DNA from: Candidatus Sericytochromatia bacterium S15B-MN24 CBMW_12
GTDB lineage: Bacteria > Cyanobacteriota > Sericytochromatia > S15B-MN24 > UBA4093
Assembly (NCBI GenBank): GCA_002083825.1
Contig: DAZV01000036.1
Location: 1-64,000 of the forward strand
Direction: 5' to 3'
Length of the DNA: 64,000 bases
The position numbers were made by a program, and so were the translations under genes. Of the stretch, positions 1 through 9,000 are shown in pieces. Each line of letters starts with the position of its first letter. Position 1 is the stretch's first letter. The notes below the pieces were generated by a model, which worked only from the letters and a program-made list of their open reading frames with translations, was not told the DNA's origin and searched no databases.

Positions 1-55
1 TGCAGGGAGGGTGGTCAACTTTTCAACGATCAAGGTGGTCAACTTTTCTATTGAC
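1..55. repeat. Two direct repeats, possible end of an IS21-family element
   Basis: The 15-mer GGTGGTCAACTTTTC occurs at 10-24 and again at 34-48, 24 bases apart, followed by TATTGACAATAG. IS21-family elements carry several such short direct repeats at each end, commonly of a GGTCA..TTTT type, so this may be the terminal part of an element lying to the left of the window. No istA or istB sequence is present here, so the assignment is inference. Confidence 0.35.
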
Positions 56-1507
56 AATAGCAGACCACGGAGCCAGATCCCCTCAAGCTGAGGGCAACTC
101 CTGCCAGCCTGACAGGAGTTCAAACCAGAATGATTTCAACTCGTGACGCTTTGACACGGGTTCGATCCCCAGGGAGCAACTATCCTCAGTTTGAGGGAGG
201 TTCGGGGGGTAGGTGAAACGCCTACCCTTACCCCATGGCCAGGTGTACCAAAAAGGTACGCGGCCCGGCGGAGGCGTCATCGGATTGATGACGACCTGCA
301 CGATATGCCGAGGGGGTTGAATCCGATTCAACCCCTACCCCATGGCCTGAATCCGATTCAGACCCTTCACCCGGTCGAACTGGGAGCGGTCGAGGGGATC
401 CGGGATGGTCGAGGGGATCGAAAACTGGATTCGACCCCGCCAAAGGGAGTAGATTCAACCGACCCCCTTCCCCTGGCAGAAACCGACCCCGCACAAGCCG
501 CGCAAAGGCCGCTCGATTGGCGAGGCCAGGGGGTTGCCATATCGAGCCAAGAATCGCTAGATCGGCCCTCTAGGCTGCCTAGACGCAATCGAGGGCGTTC
601 CTGGCATGCTGATACTGCCAGGAACGGGAATCCTCGAAGGTAAACGAGGGTTTTTGCTATTTTTACTATTATTGCACTTGGGTTTTGAATCCTGGAAGGC
701 CATCCCGAGGGGGAAGGGCTTCGGAGGTTTCGGAGGCTGCATACCTGAGCGTTCGGGAGATTCTCGAGGCCAACGGCGGCCCCTGATCCGGGGAGACTCA
801 AGCCGGGGGCGTGGACAGATTGTCCACGCCTGGCGACCGAGGCCGGAGCCATCGGCCAAGGGCGAAACGGATGGTTACTCCCTTCCTGGTAGTCGAGCCC
901 CAGGGCGGCGGGAATGAGCGACGATACGATGGCCGTCATTCCCGATCACAATTCCGCTTGCACAAGCACAGCGCTATCAAAGGATCAGGCCGTGGATTTT
1001 CACAACGGCAACCGGCCTGCCCTCGTTTGATTACTTGCGTACGATTTCATAGCAGGGTGAGGGCATATCGCCTGGTAGTCCTGACCACAGGGAGCGGCAA
1101 GGGCGTAGAGGGCGCGGGTGCTCAAATCCGCAACTGTTGCGGATTTGCCGCCGGACCGCTGGAAGGCCGTAGAACGGGCGGGGCGTTGTCGAGGGCTGCC
1201 AACTACCAGAGGACGAAGGGAGGCCCCTTGCTGGCCTGCGTGGTGAGTCGAGACTAGGGAGTCGAGTGCGTGTCAATCTGACACGACCTGCGCGGGGGGA
1301 GTTGAAGTCAGATTGACTTGAACTGACCATAGGGAACCTCATGCTACGCCGAAAAGCTCGGAACCTCAAGCTAGGGCGCGGAACCCCATGGAGGTGTTCG
1401 GCCTGGTGGGAGTCGAGGGGGAGGGCGATCGCCTGCTAGCGTCTGCCCCGCGTCTGCCCGAAGAAAAACGGGCTCCAACCTCGAAAGGCTGAAACCCGCT
1501 TCTAGAC
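56..1507. other. Gene-free region rich in short perfect inverted repeats
   Basis: I see no convincing gene here: possible reading frames overlap one another on both strands, have no ribosome binding site and resemble no family. Compact inverted repeats are scattered through it: 96-120, 207-227, 313-335 (11-bp arms, 1-base centre), 347-361, 596-626 (11-bp arms), 808-830 (10-bp arms), 1123-1147 (11-bp arms, 3-base centre), 1269-1285 and 1305-1319. Several have different but self-complementary arms around a shared CAGATTG-type core. The role is unknown. Confidence 0.6.
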
Positions 1508-1584
1508 TGGAGCCGACGACAGGAATTGAACCCGCAACCGCCTGATTACAAATCAGGTGCTCTACCGGATTGAGCTACGTCGGC
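1508..1584 (-). tRNA. tRNA-Thr (anticodon TGT)
   Basis: Read on the minus strand the sequence begins GCCGACGTAGCTCAAT and ends in CGTCGGC, a discriminator T and an encoded CCA (1508-1510). The 7-bp acceptor stem pairs perfectly (1578-1584 with 1512-1518). The anticodon stem-loop CTGATTTGTAATCAG gives anticodon TGT, and the T arm reads GCGGGTTCAATTCCTGT. It reads ACA threonine codons. Confidence 0.95.
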
Positions 1585-1791
1585 AATACCTGGATCTTAG
1601 CATCCCCACAGGCCCAAGGCAACAATGCGTTTGCAAATGCTTGCATCGTGATGCGTTTCGGGGTTACTGAAAGCTTAACTTAATCTTAGCGTGACCGAGG
1701 TTCGTTTACATTCCGTTAACGCCCTATAAGGCCTCAGAGGGTTCCTGCAAACAGGGTTCCTCGACTCGCATCGCAATCGAAGGAGGCCGTC

Positions 1792-2433
1792 ATGTCGCAG
1801 GTGAACGCCGCTCAGCGGACCACGTTCCGTCCTACCGTCCAGGGCATCGCCAACAAGTTCCCCGATACTGACAAGGCCTTCGGTGCTGTGCGCGTCGCCA
1901 CTCCTCTCGTCAAGGCCGGTCTGGATCACTTCGGTGGCAGCTTGCTCTCCCGGATTGGCGGCGGAGCCGCCCCGCTCGCCAGCGGCGGATTCGCAGCGCT
2001 TCCCAGCACCGGCATTTCGCTGGGGAACAGCCTGTCGGGCGGAGTCATGACGGGCGGGGCCCGCAGCATCCTTTCCCGGGCGGGATCGGCTGTCTCCGGC
2101 GTGCTCAGCTCCGTGCTTGGGGCCCTCAAGTCCAACGCCATCGTCGCCGCCGCAGTTTCCGGCATCACGAACGGCATCTCCTTCCTGACCGGCAAAACCT
2201 CAGGCCAGCGGGCCGCTAGCAACTTCGTGGTCGATACGGGAGCCTACACGGCCATCGGTGCCTCGAGCACCCTCCTGGGAGCAGCCCTCGGAACCCTGAT
2301 CCCCATCCCCTTCGTGGGGACCGCGATCGGTATTGCCGCCGGCATGGGCCTCGGCTACTTCTACGAGAAGAGGCTTCGCACTCCACTCGCAAACGAGCTC
2401 GCTAGGGGCCTCTTCAGCAAGCTGCCTAACTAG
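1792..2433 (+). CDS. Glycine-zipper hydrophobic protein, paralogue of the next gene
   Basis: A 213-residue protein of unrecognised family. The start follows GAAGGAGGCCGTC, a good ribosome binding site. The first third is polar and low in complexity. Residues from about 100 to 190 are Ala/Gly-rich with a hydrophobic stretch (GAALGTLIPIPFVGT, then GIAAGMGLGYFYEK) typical of glycine-zipper membrane or membrane-inserting segments. This C-terminal part is nearly identical to the end of the LysM protein encoded just downstream, so the two arose by duplication. No signal peptide is obvious. A strong hairpin terminator follows, so it is probably transcribed alone. Possible roles (envelope or cell-wall associated) are inference. 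Confidence 0.75.
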   Translation: MSQVNAAQRTTFRPTVQGIANKFPDTDKAFGAVRVATPLVKAGLDHFGGSLLSRIGGGAAPLASGGFAALPSTGISLGNSLSGGVMTGGARSILSRAGSAVSGVLSSVLGALKSNAIVAAAVSGITNGISFLTGKTSGQRAASNFVVDTGAYTAIGASSTLLGAALGTLIPIPFVGTAIGIAAGMGLGYFYEKRLRTPLANELARGLFSKLPN

Positions 2434-2449
2434 CCCCGAGCCCCGTTCA

Positions 2450-2494
2450 CGGCCAACACCCCTTCCAGCGCTTGGAAGGAGTGTTGGCCGTTTT
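2450..2494 (+). terminator. Rho-independent terminator
   Basis: A 17-bp stem (CGGCCAACACCCCTTCC with its complement) and a 7-base loop are followed by TTTT, 16 bases after the stop of the upstream glycine-zipper gene. Confidence 0.9.
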
Positions 2495-2677
2495 AACGAC
2501 ATGATGCGCGTGGCGCCTCGTCGATATTCGTTGGGATCGCTGAAACGCCCAGGATTCGCCGATTTTCCTCATGGGGACTCTGCCATTTTCCCAAAAACTC
2601 CTTCATCTCTAGCAAGCCGTTCCGTAATCCTCCTATAACCAATCTATAACCGGCTCATCCACCGAGGAGGGACGATC

Positions 2678-3688
2678 ATGGCGATTCAGAACATCAACTC
2701 AGTCACCCGCACCCAGGCCACTGCGGCAAGCAACCGCACGTATACCGTGAAGAAGGGGGACTACCTCGCCAAGATTTCCCGCGATCAACTCGGCGATGTC
2801 AGCCGTTGGCCCGAAATCTACGCCATGAACAAGCGCGCGATCGGTTCGAACCCCAACCTCATTCAACCCGGTCTCGTCCTCACGCTGCCGGCACGCCAGC
2901 AAACCCCGGCCCCCACTCCTACCCCGAAACCCACTCCCACTCCTAAGCCCAGCCCTAGCCCCCTTCCTTTCCCCATCCAGGACGCGATCACCCCGGAGAG
3001 ACTCCGGGTCGCGACCCCTCTAATCGCCAGGGTCGGCGGCTGGATCGCGGACAAGATCGGCATCGGCGGCATAGGTGGCGGTGCGAGCGGCGGATTCATG
3101 AACCCCGGTCTCAATCCCACCATCGGCTATCCGGCTGACCCCAGCATTGGCGGCGGATTTGGCGGTGACCCCATGATTGGCGATCCGACGTTCAGTGATC
3201 CGTCCTTCGGCGATCCGTCGTTTGGCGACCCCGCGATCACCGACTTCTCTGGGGGGACCATGGGGGGGGTGGCCGGCGGAACGAGTCGCATCCTCGATTC
3301 CATCAAGAACGCCGTAGGCACCGGTTTTCAGGCCGCCAAGGGCGCCCTGAAGCGGAACTTCATCTTCGCCGGAATCACCTCGGCCCTCAGCAACGGCATC
3401 GCGTACTTCACCGGCAAGGCCACCGGCAAGCAGGCGGTTAGCGGCTTCGTCGCCGACACCGGCGCCTACACCGCCATCGGTTCCGCCAGCACCTTCGCTG
3501 GAGCCGCCCTGGGCACCCTGATCCCCATCCCCTTCGTCGGCACCCTCGTCGGTATCGCTGCCGGTATGGGCCTCGGCTACCTCTACGAGAAGTTCATCCG
3601 CAAGAACCTCATCAAGAGCGTGTCCAACGTGGTCGATCAAGCGACCAGCTCCGTGGGACAGAACGCCCTGAACAAGTACTCGCTTTAA
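2678..3688 (+). CDS. LysM-domain protein with C-terminal glycine-zipper domain
   Basis: A 336-residue protein; start after GAGGAGGGACGATC. Residues about 21-71 form a LysM domain (YTVKKGDYLAKIS near its start, then NPNLIQPGLVLTLP), which normally binds peptidoglycan. A Pro/Thr/Lys-rich linker follows at about 75-95, then a Gly-rich segment with degenerate G-D-P-S/T-F repeats at about 160-185. The C-terminal 100 residues match the preceding gene product closely (shared DTGAYTAIG and GTLIPIPFVGT). It lacks a classical signal peptide. The architecture suggests a protein that anchors to the cell wall and inserts a hydrophobic domain in or near a membrane; that role is inference. A terminator follows directly. 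Confidence 0.85.
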   Translation: MAIQNINSVTRTQATAASNRTYTVKKGDYLAKISRDQLGDVSRWPEIYAMNKRAIGSNPNLIQPGLVLTLPARQQTPAPTPTPKPTPTPKPSPSPLPFPIQDAITPERLRVATPLIARVGGWIADKIGIGGIGGGASGGFMNPGLNPTIGYPADPSIGGGFGGDPMIGDPTFSDPSFGDPSFGDPAITDFSGGTMGGVAGGTSRILDSIKNAVGTGFQAAKGALKRNFIFAGITSALSNGIAYFTGKATGKQAVSGFVADTGAYTAIGSASTFAGAALGTLIPIPFVGTLVGIAAGMGLGYLYEKFIRKNLIKSVSNVVDQATSSVGQNALNKYSL

Positions 3689-3697
3689 ATTCCATCA

Positions 3698-3745
3698 AAC
3701 GAAACCAAGAGCCGCCGAGAAATCGGCGGCTCTTGGTTTCGTTTT
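3698..3745 (+). terminator. Rho-independent terminator
   Basis: A perfect 21-bp stem around a GAAA-type loop ends in a run of T, 9 bases after the LysM gene. It separates that gene from the convergent pth-prs-glmU operon. Confidence 0.92.
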
Positions 3746-3817
3746 CGACCGTGATGACTTGCTTGGCTGGTTCCGTTTCGCTTATAGAGCGTCTGGGGCC
3801 GGAAGCTCAGTTGCTCG

Positions 3818-4393
3818 CTATGATTTGACGGTGGCGTTGAAGCGGTTCATGGCCTCGGAGTAACCTTTGCCGAGGACGCTCTCCACCGCGATGACGGCCT
3901 CGTTGAGACCCTGGTCGAGCGCATCGCGCTCGTCCGGGCCGAATCGGCTCAGGACGAAATCCTTGGTCGACCAACGCGGTGGCAACGGGCCGACTCCTAC
4001 CCGCAAGCGGGCGAAGATCGGGGTGCCCAGGCACTGAATGATCGAGGAAATGCCGTTGTGCCCCCCCGCCGAGCCCTGGATCCGGATCCGGATGGATCCC
4101 AGCGGCAGCGCGAAGTCGTCGTAGACCACCAGAACGTCTTCGACCGTGAGCTTGTAGAACTGCAGAATCTTCTGGATGGAGCGGCCCGAGAGGTTCATGT
4201 AGGTCAAGGGCTGGACCAGGAGGACCTTCTGGCCGGCGTGATGGGTTTCGGCAACCAGCGCCTCGAACTTGGATTCAAGACGGGGTTCGGCTCCCCACGC
4301 CTTGGCGAGCCGTTCGACGACCATGAAGCCCGCGTTGTGACGAGTTTCTTCGTATTGCTTGCCGGGGTTCCCCAGGCCGACGATTACCTTCAT
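3818..4393 (-). CDS. pth: Peptidyl-tRNA hydrolase
   Basis: A 191-residue cytosolic enzyme that cleaves peptidyl-tRNA released from stalled ribosomes and recycles the tRNA. The family start GLGNPGKQYEETRHNAGF carries the catalytic histidine (RHNAG). The catalytic aspartate lies in VYDDFALPLG, and GSAGGHNGI forms part of the tRNA-binding face. Length is normal for the family. The start codon lies 3 bases after the prs stop, so the two genes are translated from one message. It is the last gene of glmU-prs-pth. Confidence 0.97.
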   Translation of the reverse strand: MKVIVGLGNPGKQYEETRHNAGFMVVERLAKAWGAEPRLESKFEALVAETHHAGQKVLLVQPLTYMNLSGRSIQKILQFYKLTVEDVLVVYDDFALPLGSIRIRIQGSAGGHNGISSIIQCLGTPIFARLRVGVGPLPPRWSTKDFVLSRFGPDERDALDQGLNEAVIAVESVLGKGYSEAMNRFNATVKS

Positions 4394-4396
4394 GAC

Positions 4397-5389
4397 TTAC
4401 TCGAACAGTGTGCTGATCGATTCGTCCTCGTGGATGCGGAGGATGGCCTCGCCCAGGAGGGATGCCACGGAAAGAACCTTGATCTTGCTGATCTGTTTCT
4501 CGGGAGGCAGGGGGATGGTGTTTGCCACGACCATCTCGCGGATGGGAGCCGCTTCGAGGCGTTCGATCGCGGGGCCGGAGAGCACCGGGTGGGTGACGGC
4601 GGCATAGACTTCGCGGGCGCCTTCGCGGGCGAGCAGCTTCGCCACTTCCGTGAGGGTGCCCGCCGTGTCCGCCAGGTCGTCGATGATGACGCAGGTCCGG
4701 CCCTTGATCTCGCCGATGACGTTGAGGACTTCGGCGGTGTTGTGCTTGGGACGGCGCTTGTCGATGATGGCGAGGGGCGCGTCCAGCTTCTTGGCGAAGG
4801 CGCGCGCGCGAGCCACTCCTCCGACGTCCGGCGAGACGATGGTGAGATCTTCGAACTTCTTGCTGCGGATGTACTCGATGATGACGGGCAGGGCTTGCAG
4901 ATGGTCCATCAGGATGTCGAAGAAGCCCTGGATTTGCGGGGCATGAAGATCCATCGCGAGCACTCGCGTGGCTCCCGCCGTCGTGATCAGGTCGGCGATC
5001 AGTTTCGCGGTGATGGCTTCGCGACCGGCCGCCTTGCGATCTTGGCGGGCGTAGGCGTAGTAAGGAATCACCGCCGTGATGGAGCGGGCACTCGCGCGCT
5101 TGAACGCGTCGAGCATGATGCAGAGCTCCATCATGTGGTAGTTGACCGGATGACAGATCGGCTGGATCAAGAAGACATCCGCACCGCGAACCGAATCCTC
5201 GATTTGCACGTAGATCTCGCCGTCGGAGAAGTTGGCGATCTTGACCCCGCCGAGTTCGGTCCCCAACTGCGAGGCGATTTCCTGGGCCAGCGCGGGGTTG
5301 GCCGATCCGGAGAACAACTTCATGGTGCGTTGGGGGACGCGGGCACGCTCGCCGCGATGGGCGAAGACGCTCGTCGGATTATCTATCAT
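4397..5389 (-). CDS. prs: Ribose-phosphate pyrophosphokinase
   Basis: Makes PRPP from ribose 5-phosphate and ATP for nucleotide, NAD, His and Trp synthesis. I start it at the ATG that overlaps the glmU stop (ATGA), with AAAGGA eight bases upstream, giving 330 residues. An internal ATG at 5323 (MKLFSGSANP) matches the usual family N-terminus but has no clear ribosome binding site. Visible motifs are FSDGEIYVQIEDSVRG, the DLHAPQIQGFFDI flexible-loop region and the PRPP-binding loop IIDDLADTAGTL. It sits between glmU and pth, an arrangement common in bacteria. Confidence 0.96.
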   Translation of the reverse strand: MIDNPTSVFAHRGERARVPQRTMKLFSGSANPALAQEIASQLGTELGGVKIANFSDGEIYVQIEDSVRGADVFLIQPICHPVNYHMMELCIMLDAFKRASARSITAVIPYYAYARQDRKAAGREAITAKLIADLITTAGATRVLAMDLHAPQIQGFFDILMDHLQALPVIIEYIRSKKFEDLTIVSPDVGGVARARAFAKKLDAPLAIIDKRRPKHNTAEVLNVIGEIKGRTCVIIDDLADTAGTLTEVAKLLAREGAREVYAAVTHPVLSGPAIERLEAAPIREMVVANTIPLPPEKQISKIKVLSVASLLGEAILRIHEDESISTLFE

Positions 5390-6780
5390 TTGGTGATTCC
5401 TTTGCGTTGCAGGGCCCATCCCTCCTTGACAGCTTGCTTGGCCCGGCCGAGCGCCAGGGCGCCCTCGGGAACGTCCGAGACGATGGTGGATCCTGCCGCC
5501 GTGTAGGCATGGGAACCGATGGTCAGGGGAGCCACCAGGGTGCTGTTCGAACCGATGAAGGCGCCGTCGCCGATCGTTGTCGGATGCTTGCGCGTGCCGT
5601 CGTAGTTACAGGTGATCGTGCCTGCCCCGATGTTCGCCTTCGAACCGATCGTGGCGTCACCCAGGTACGCGAGATGGGCTGCCTTGGCGCCGTCGCCAAA
5701 GCGGGAACCCTTGACCTCGACGAAGTTTCCGATGCGGACGTTGCGGCCCAAGTCCGCTCCGCCACGAAGCCGGGCGAAGGGACCGATGGTCGTTCCCTCG
5801 TCCACACGGCTGTCCTCGAGATCCGACTGCCGGATCTCCACGTGATTGCCTAGTTCCACGTTCTGGAGACGGCTGAAAGCGCCAACCCGGCTCTCGGCAC
5901 CGATGCGCGTCATGCCGTAAAGCGCGACTCCTTGCTCGATGACCGTATCCTCGCCAATCGAGACCCGGGGACCGATCCAGGTGGTCGAGGGGCTCTCGAT
6001 CGTCACGCCTTGAGCGAGCCAGTAATCGGCGCGGCGCTTTTGGTACTCGGCGGCGAGGGCTACCAGTTCGGCTCGCGTGTTGATGCCCGAGACCTCGGTG
6101 GGGTCCGGGGTCACGTAGCCGATGACGACTTCGCCCTGGTCGACCAAGCGCGCGACCGTGTCGGTCAGGTAGTACTCGCCCTGGGCGTTTGAATTGGAGA
6201 GCGTGGCGAGCGCCGCCTTCAGCTTCGACCAGTCGGCCAAGTAGACTCCCGCGTTGATCTCGGTGATCTCGCGCTGAGCGGCTGAGGCGTCCTTTTGCTC
6301 GACGATCCCCTGCACGATGCCGCTCTCGCGGACGATTCGGCCGTAGCCCGTGGGGTTGGAGAGTTCGGTGGTGAGGAGCGTGAGGGCCGCTCCCGCGTCG
6401 CGGTGCGCCGAGCGCATGGCCGTGAGGGTTTCGGCGGAAAGAAGCGGGACGTCACCAGAGAGGATGAGCACGTCGCCGTCGAAGTCGGCAAGGGCGGGAA
6501 CGACCTGCTGGACGGCATGGCCCGTTCCGAGTTGCTCGCGTTGCTCGACCGTCGATACCCAGGCGGGGAGGCTAGCGCGGACGAGATTGGCGCCGTGGCC
6601 CACGATGGCGATCGCTCGCGGTATCTCCATGCGCTCGACCGTGGCGAGCACGTGGCCCAGCAGCGACTCGCCCGCGATCTGATGAAGGACCTTGGGCAGC
6701 TGGGAGCGCATGCGCGTGCCTTTCCCCGCTGCGAGGACGACGACGGTGACCTCCGGATGATCTGCTGGGCTCGACATCAC
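5386..6780 (-). CDS. glmU: Bifunctional UDP-GlcNAc pyrophosphorylase / GlcN-1-P acetyltransferase
   Basis: A 464-residue enzyme making UDP-N-acetylglucosamine for peptidoglycan and outer-membrane glycans. The N-terminal uridyltransferase domain has LAAGKGTRM and QLGTGHAVQQV. The C-terminal left-handed beta-helix has hexapeptide repeats and the acetyltransferase sequence AHLAYLGDATIGSKANIGAG. I use the GTG at 6780, with AAGGAG 11 bases upstream; an ATG directly follows and could also serve. A likely promoter lies in the 52-base gap after rsgA. The stop overlaps the prs start. Confidence 0.96.
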   Translation of the reverse strand: MMSSPADHPEVTVVVLAAGKGTRMRSQLPKVLHQIAGESLLGHVLATVERMEIPRAIAIVGHGANLVRASLPAWVSTVEQREQLGTGHAVQQVVPALADFDGDVLILSGDVPLLSAETLTAMRSAHRDAGAALTLLTTELSNPTGYGRIVRESGIVQGIVEQKDASAAQREITEINAGVYLADWSKLKAALATLSNSNAQGEYYLTDTVARLVDQGEVVIGYVTPDPTEVSGINTRAELVALAAEYQKRRADYWLAQGVTIESPSTTWIGPRVSIGEDTVIEQGVALYGMTRIGAESRVGAFSRLQNVELGNHVEIRQSDLEDSRVDEGTTIGPFARLRGGADLGRNVRIGNFVEVKGSRFGDGAKAAHLAYLGDATIGSKANIGAGTITCNYDGTRKHPTTIGDGAFIGSNSTLVAPLTIGSHAYTAAGSTIVSDVPEGALALGRAKQAVKEGWALQRKGITK

Positions 6781-6805
6781 GTTATTTCGCTCTCCTTGGG
6801 TGAAC

Positions 6806-6814
6806 AGTATAACA
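6806..6814 (-). promoter_or_regulatory. Candidate extended -10 promoter for glmU-prs-pth
   Basis: On the minus strand TGTTATACT (extended -10, TGN plus TATACT) stands about 26 bases before the glmU start, in the only gap between rsgA and glmU. I see no strong -35, as expected for extended -10 promoters. Confidence 0.45.
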
Positions 6815-6832
6815 TTACCATTCTAACAGGGG

Positions 6833-7945
6833 TTAGGGGTCGGTAAAATCCTCGTCGTCCTCATGCAGCTCCGCCTCGTCGTCACTCGGCTCGAAGTCGT
6901 TGAGGGAGACTCCGGCCAGCTTCTGTCTGGCGACGCGCCGCGAATCCGTGCGGGCGACCATGCCGAGCTTTACGAGCTTCTTGTCGGCGCCGCCGCCGGC
7001 CGATCTCCATTTTACCGTTTCTTCGACCTTGATGCTGGTGTCCGAGAGCCGCTTCTCGGACTCGATCAGTTCATCGAGGAACTTCAAGTAGCTGGAGTAG
7101 CGATCCGGCGTTATTGCCGCCCGGGTCTTGACCGCGCAGTCCGGCTCCGTGCGATGCAGGCAGTCCGGAAAGCGGCAATGCGGGATGTGGGGCTTCATCT
7201 CGGGGAAGAGCCAGCCGAGAGCCGTGGGCGCCAGCGCATCGAATTCCATGTGGGAGTAGCCGGGAGTATCACCCACCAGGGCTTCGCCGTCCGGTCCATC
7301 GAGCACGTAGAGCGAGGCGAAGGTGGTCGTGTGCCGTCCTCGTCCGAGCTTTTCGCTCACCTCGTTGGCCTTGAGCGCGAGTCCCGGCTTCAGGGCGTTG
7401 AGCAAGGAGGACTTGCCCACCCCGGACGGGCCGGCCAGTACCGAGACCCGGTTCTCCAGCACGCGCCAGATTTCCGAGACTTCCCGGCTCTTGGCGGAGC
7501 CGGTCACGACCGGATAGCCGGCATCCTCGTAGGGGGCGATCATCTCGTGCAGGCGTTCGGCCGACACCTTGTCTCGCTTGTTGATGCAGACGACGGCCTC
7601 GATGCCGCTCTGAGCAGCCAGGACGAGAAAGCGATCGAGGGTCAGGGGGCTGAACGCGGGGGAGTCTGCCGCCATCACGATGACGACCTGGTCGACGTTA
7701 GCCAGGGTCGGACGGGGAAGCAGGTTGAAGCGAGGCTCGAGGTCGACTATCCAGGCGGTCCTATGGATCTCGTCGACTTCGTCGAGCTTGACGCGGTCCC
7801 CGATGGCCACCTGGACCCTTTCCTTCGAGAGCCGTGCCCGCAGCTTGCAGGCGAACTCGTGGCCCAGGTGGCGCACGTAGTAGTAGCTCCCGATGCGCCT
7901 GATGACGGTCGGCGCGTCCGGACTCCACCCCGTGCGATGGATCAT
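6833..7945 (-). CDS. rsgA: Ribosome small-subunit GTPase
   Basis: A circularly permuted GTPase of 370 residues acting late in 30S subunit maturation. An OB-fold N-terminus precedes G4 (NKRD), then G1 (AGPSGVGKSSLLN) and G3 (GDTPG), the order diagnostic of RsgA/YjeQ. The zinc finger CRFPDCLHRTEPDC follows. The ATG at 7945 overlaps the rlmN stop as ATGA; sequence further upstream in this frame is antisense to nothing recognisable and lies inside rlmN. The C-terminus is acidic (DDEAELHEDDEDF). It belongs to the rsmB-rlmN-rsgA run of ribosome-related genes. Confidence 0.95.
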   Translation of the reverse strand: MIHRTGWSPDAPTVIRRIGSYYYVRHLGHEFACKLRARLSKERVQVAIGDRVKLDEVDEIHRTAWIVDLEPRFNLLPRPTLANVDQVVIVMAADSPAFSPLTLDRFLVLAAQSGIEAVVCINKRDKVSAERLHEMIAPYEDAGYPVVTGSAKSREVSEIWRVLENRVSVLAGPSGVGKSSLLNALKPGLALKANEVSEKLGRGRHTTTFASLYVLDGPDGEALVGDTPGYSHMEFDALAPTALGWLFPEMKPHIPHCRFPDCLHRTEPDCAVKTRAAITPDRYSSYLKFLDELIESEKRLSDTSIKVEETVKWRSAGGGADKKLVKLGMVARTDSRRVARQKLAGVSLNDFEPSDDEAELHEDDEDFTDP

Positions 7946-9000
7946 GCGCGGGTACTGGCTTCCTGGGGCGGCGATCCCGCTTCGGGAGGTTCGGCTTGGC
8001 GCCTCAATTGGCCGCAGGCGGCCGCGATGTCGGCCCCGCGCTCGACGCGAACCGTGACCGGGAAGCCTGCCGCGTCGAGGATGTCCCGGAAGGCCGCGAT
8101 GGTCTGGGGCCGCGAGGGCTTGAAGTCCGCGTCGGTGGCGTTGTAGGGAATCAGGTTCACGTGGACATGTAGGCCCCGCAGCCATTCGACCGTCTCGCGG
8201 GCGAGATCCGGCGAATCATTCACTCCGCCGAGCATGACGTATTCGACGGTGATCCGGCGCTTCGTCCGGTCATGGTAGTTTCGCAGGGCCTTCTTGAGCG
8301 CGGCGAGGTTGTAGCGGCGGTTGAGCGGGACCAGGTAATCGCGAAGCTTGTCGTTGGGCGCGTGAAGCGAGAAAGCCAGGGTCAACTGGAGGTTCTCCTC
8401 GCTGAGCCGGTCGATTCCGGGCACGACCCCCGAGGTCGAGACGGAGATGTGGCGCATGCCGATGCCGACTTCGTTGTTGAGAAGCTGGACGGCCTTCAGG
8501 GTGGCATCGTAGTTGTGGAGGGGTTCGCCCATGCCCATGAAGACCACGTTGGTGACGCGATCGCCGCATTCCTGCTGCATCAGCACCACCTGCTCGACGA
8601 TTTCGCCGGCCGAGAGATTGCGCTGGAAGCCCGAGAGTCCGGTCGCGCAGAAGGCGCACTTCACCGCGCAGCCGATCTGCGTCGAGACGCAGACCGAAAG
8701 CCCATACTCGCTCGGCATCAGGACGGATTCGATCATGCCGCAGCCCGACGAATCGAAGAGGAATTTGCGGGTGCCATCCGAGGCCACCTGGACCTTGGCC
8801 ACCTGCAAGGACCCGCCGCGATAGCCTTCGGCCTTGAGCTTTTCGCGGAAGGCCTTGGGCAGGTCGGTCATGGCGTCGAGATCCGTCACGCCTTGCTTGT
8901 AGAGCCACTTGGCGACCTGGGTTCCCCGGTAGGCGGGCTCACCCAGGCGCTCGGCCAGTTCCTTCAGTTCCGGGGCGGTCAAGCCCATCAAATCAGCCAT
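7942..9000 (-). CDS. rlmN: 23S rRNA/tRNA adenine-C2 methyltransferase
   Basis: A radical-SAM enzyme of 352 residues that methylates A2503 of 23S rRNA and A37 of some tRNAs. The iron-sulfur motif CAVKCAFCATG (CxxxCxxC) is present, as are VFMGMGEPLHNYD and a C-terminal conserved cysteine in AACGQLRRQ. I start at the ATG at 9000, which overlaps the end of rsmB and follows GAGAGG. Stop and start codons are interlocked with rsmB upstream and rsgA downstream, so the three are coupled. Confidence 0.96.
   Translation of the reverse strand: MADLMGLTAPELKELAERLGEPAYRGTQVAKWLYKQGVTDLDAMTDLPKAFREKLKAEGYRGGSLQVAKVQVASDGTRKFLFDSSGCGMIESVLMPSEYGLSVCVSTQIGCAVKCAFCATGLSGFQRNLSAGEIVEQVVLMQQECGDRVTNVVFMGMGEPLHNYDATLKAVQLLNNEVGIGMRHISVSTSGVVPGIDRLSEENLQLTLAFSLHAPNDKLRDYLVPLNRRYNLAALKKALRNYHDRTKRRITVEYVMLGGVNDSPDLARETVEWLRGLHVHVNLIPYNATDADFKPSRPQTIAAFRDILDAAGFPVTVRVERGADIAAACGQLRRQAEPPEAGSPPQEASTRA

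Noticed and set aside
191-643. 150-codon frame in the left gene-free region
   Set aside because: It has no ribosome site, overlaps other frames of equal length and encodes the inverted repeats; no homology seen.
96-1319. CRISPR array or integron attC sites
   Set aside because: Repeat units differ in sequence and spacing, with no constant repeat-spacer pattern; no cas genes or integrase nearby.
4058-5506. 482-codon plus-strand frame
   Set aside because: It is antisense to pth and prs, whose motifs are unmistakable; high GC opens long antisense frames here.
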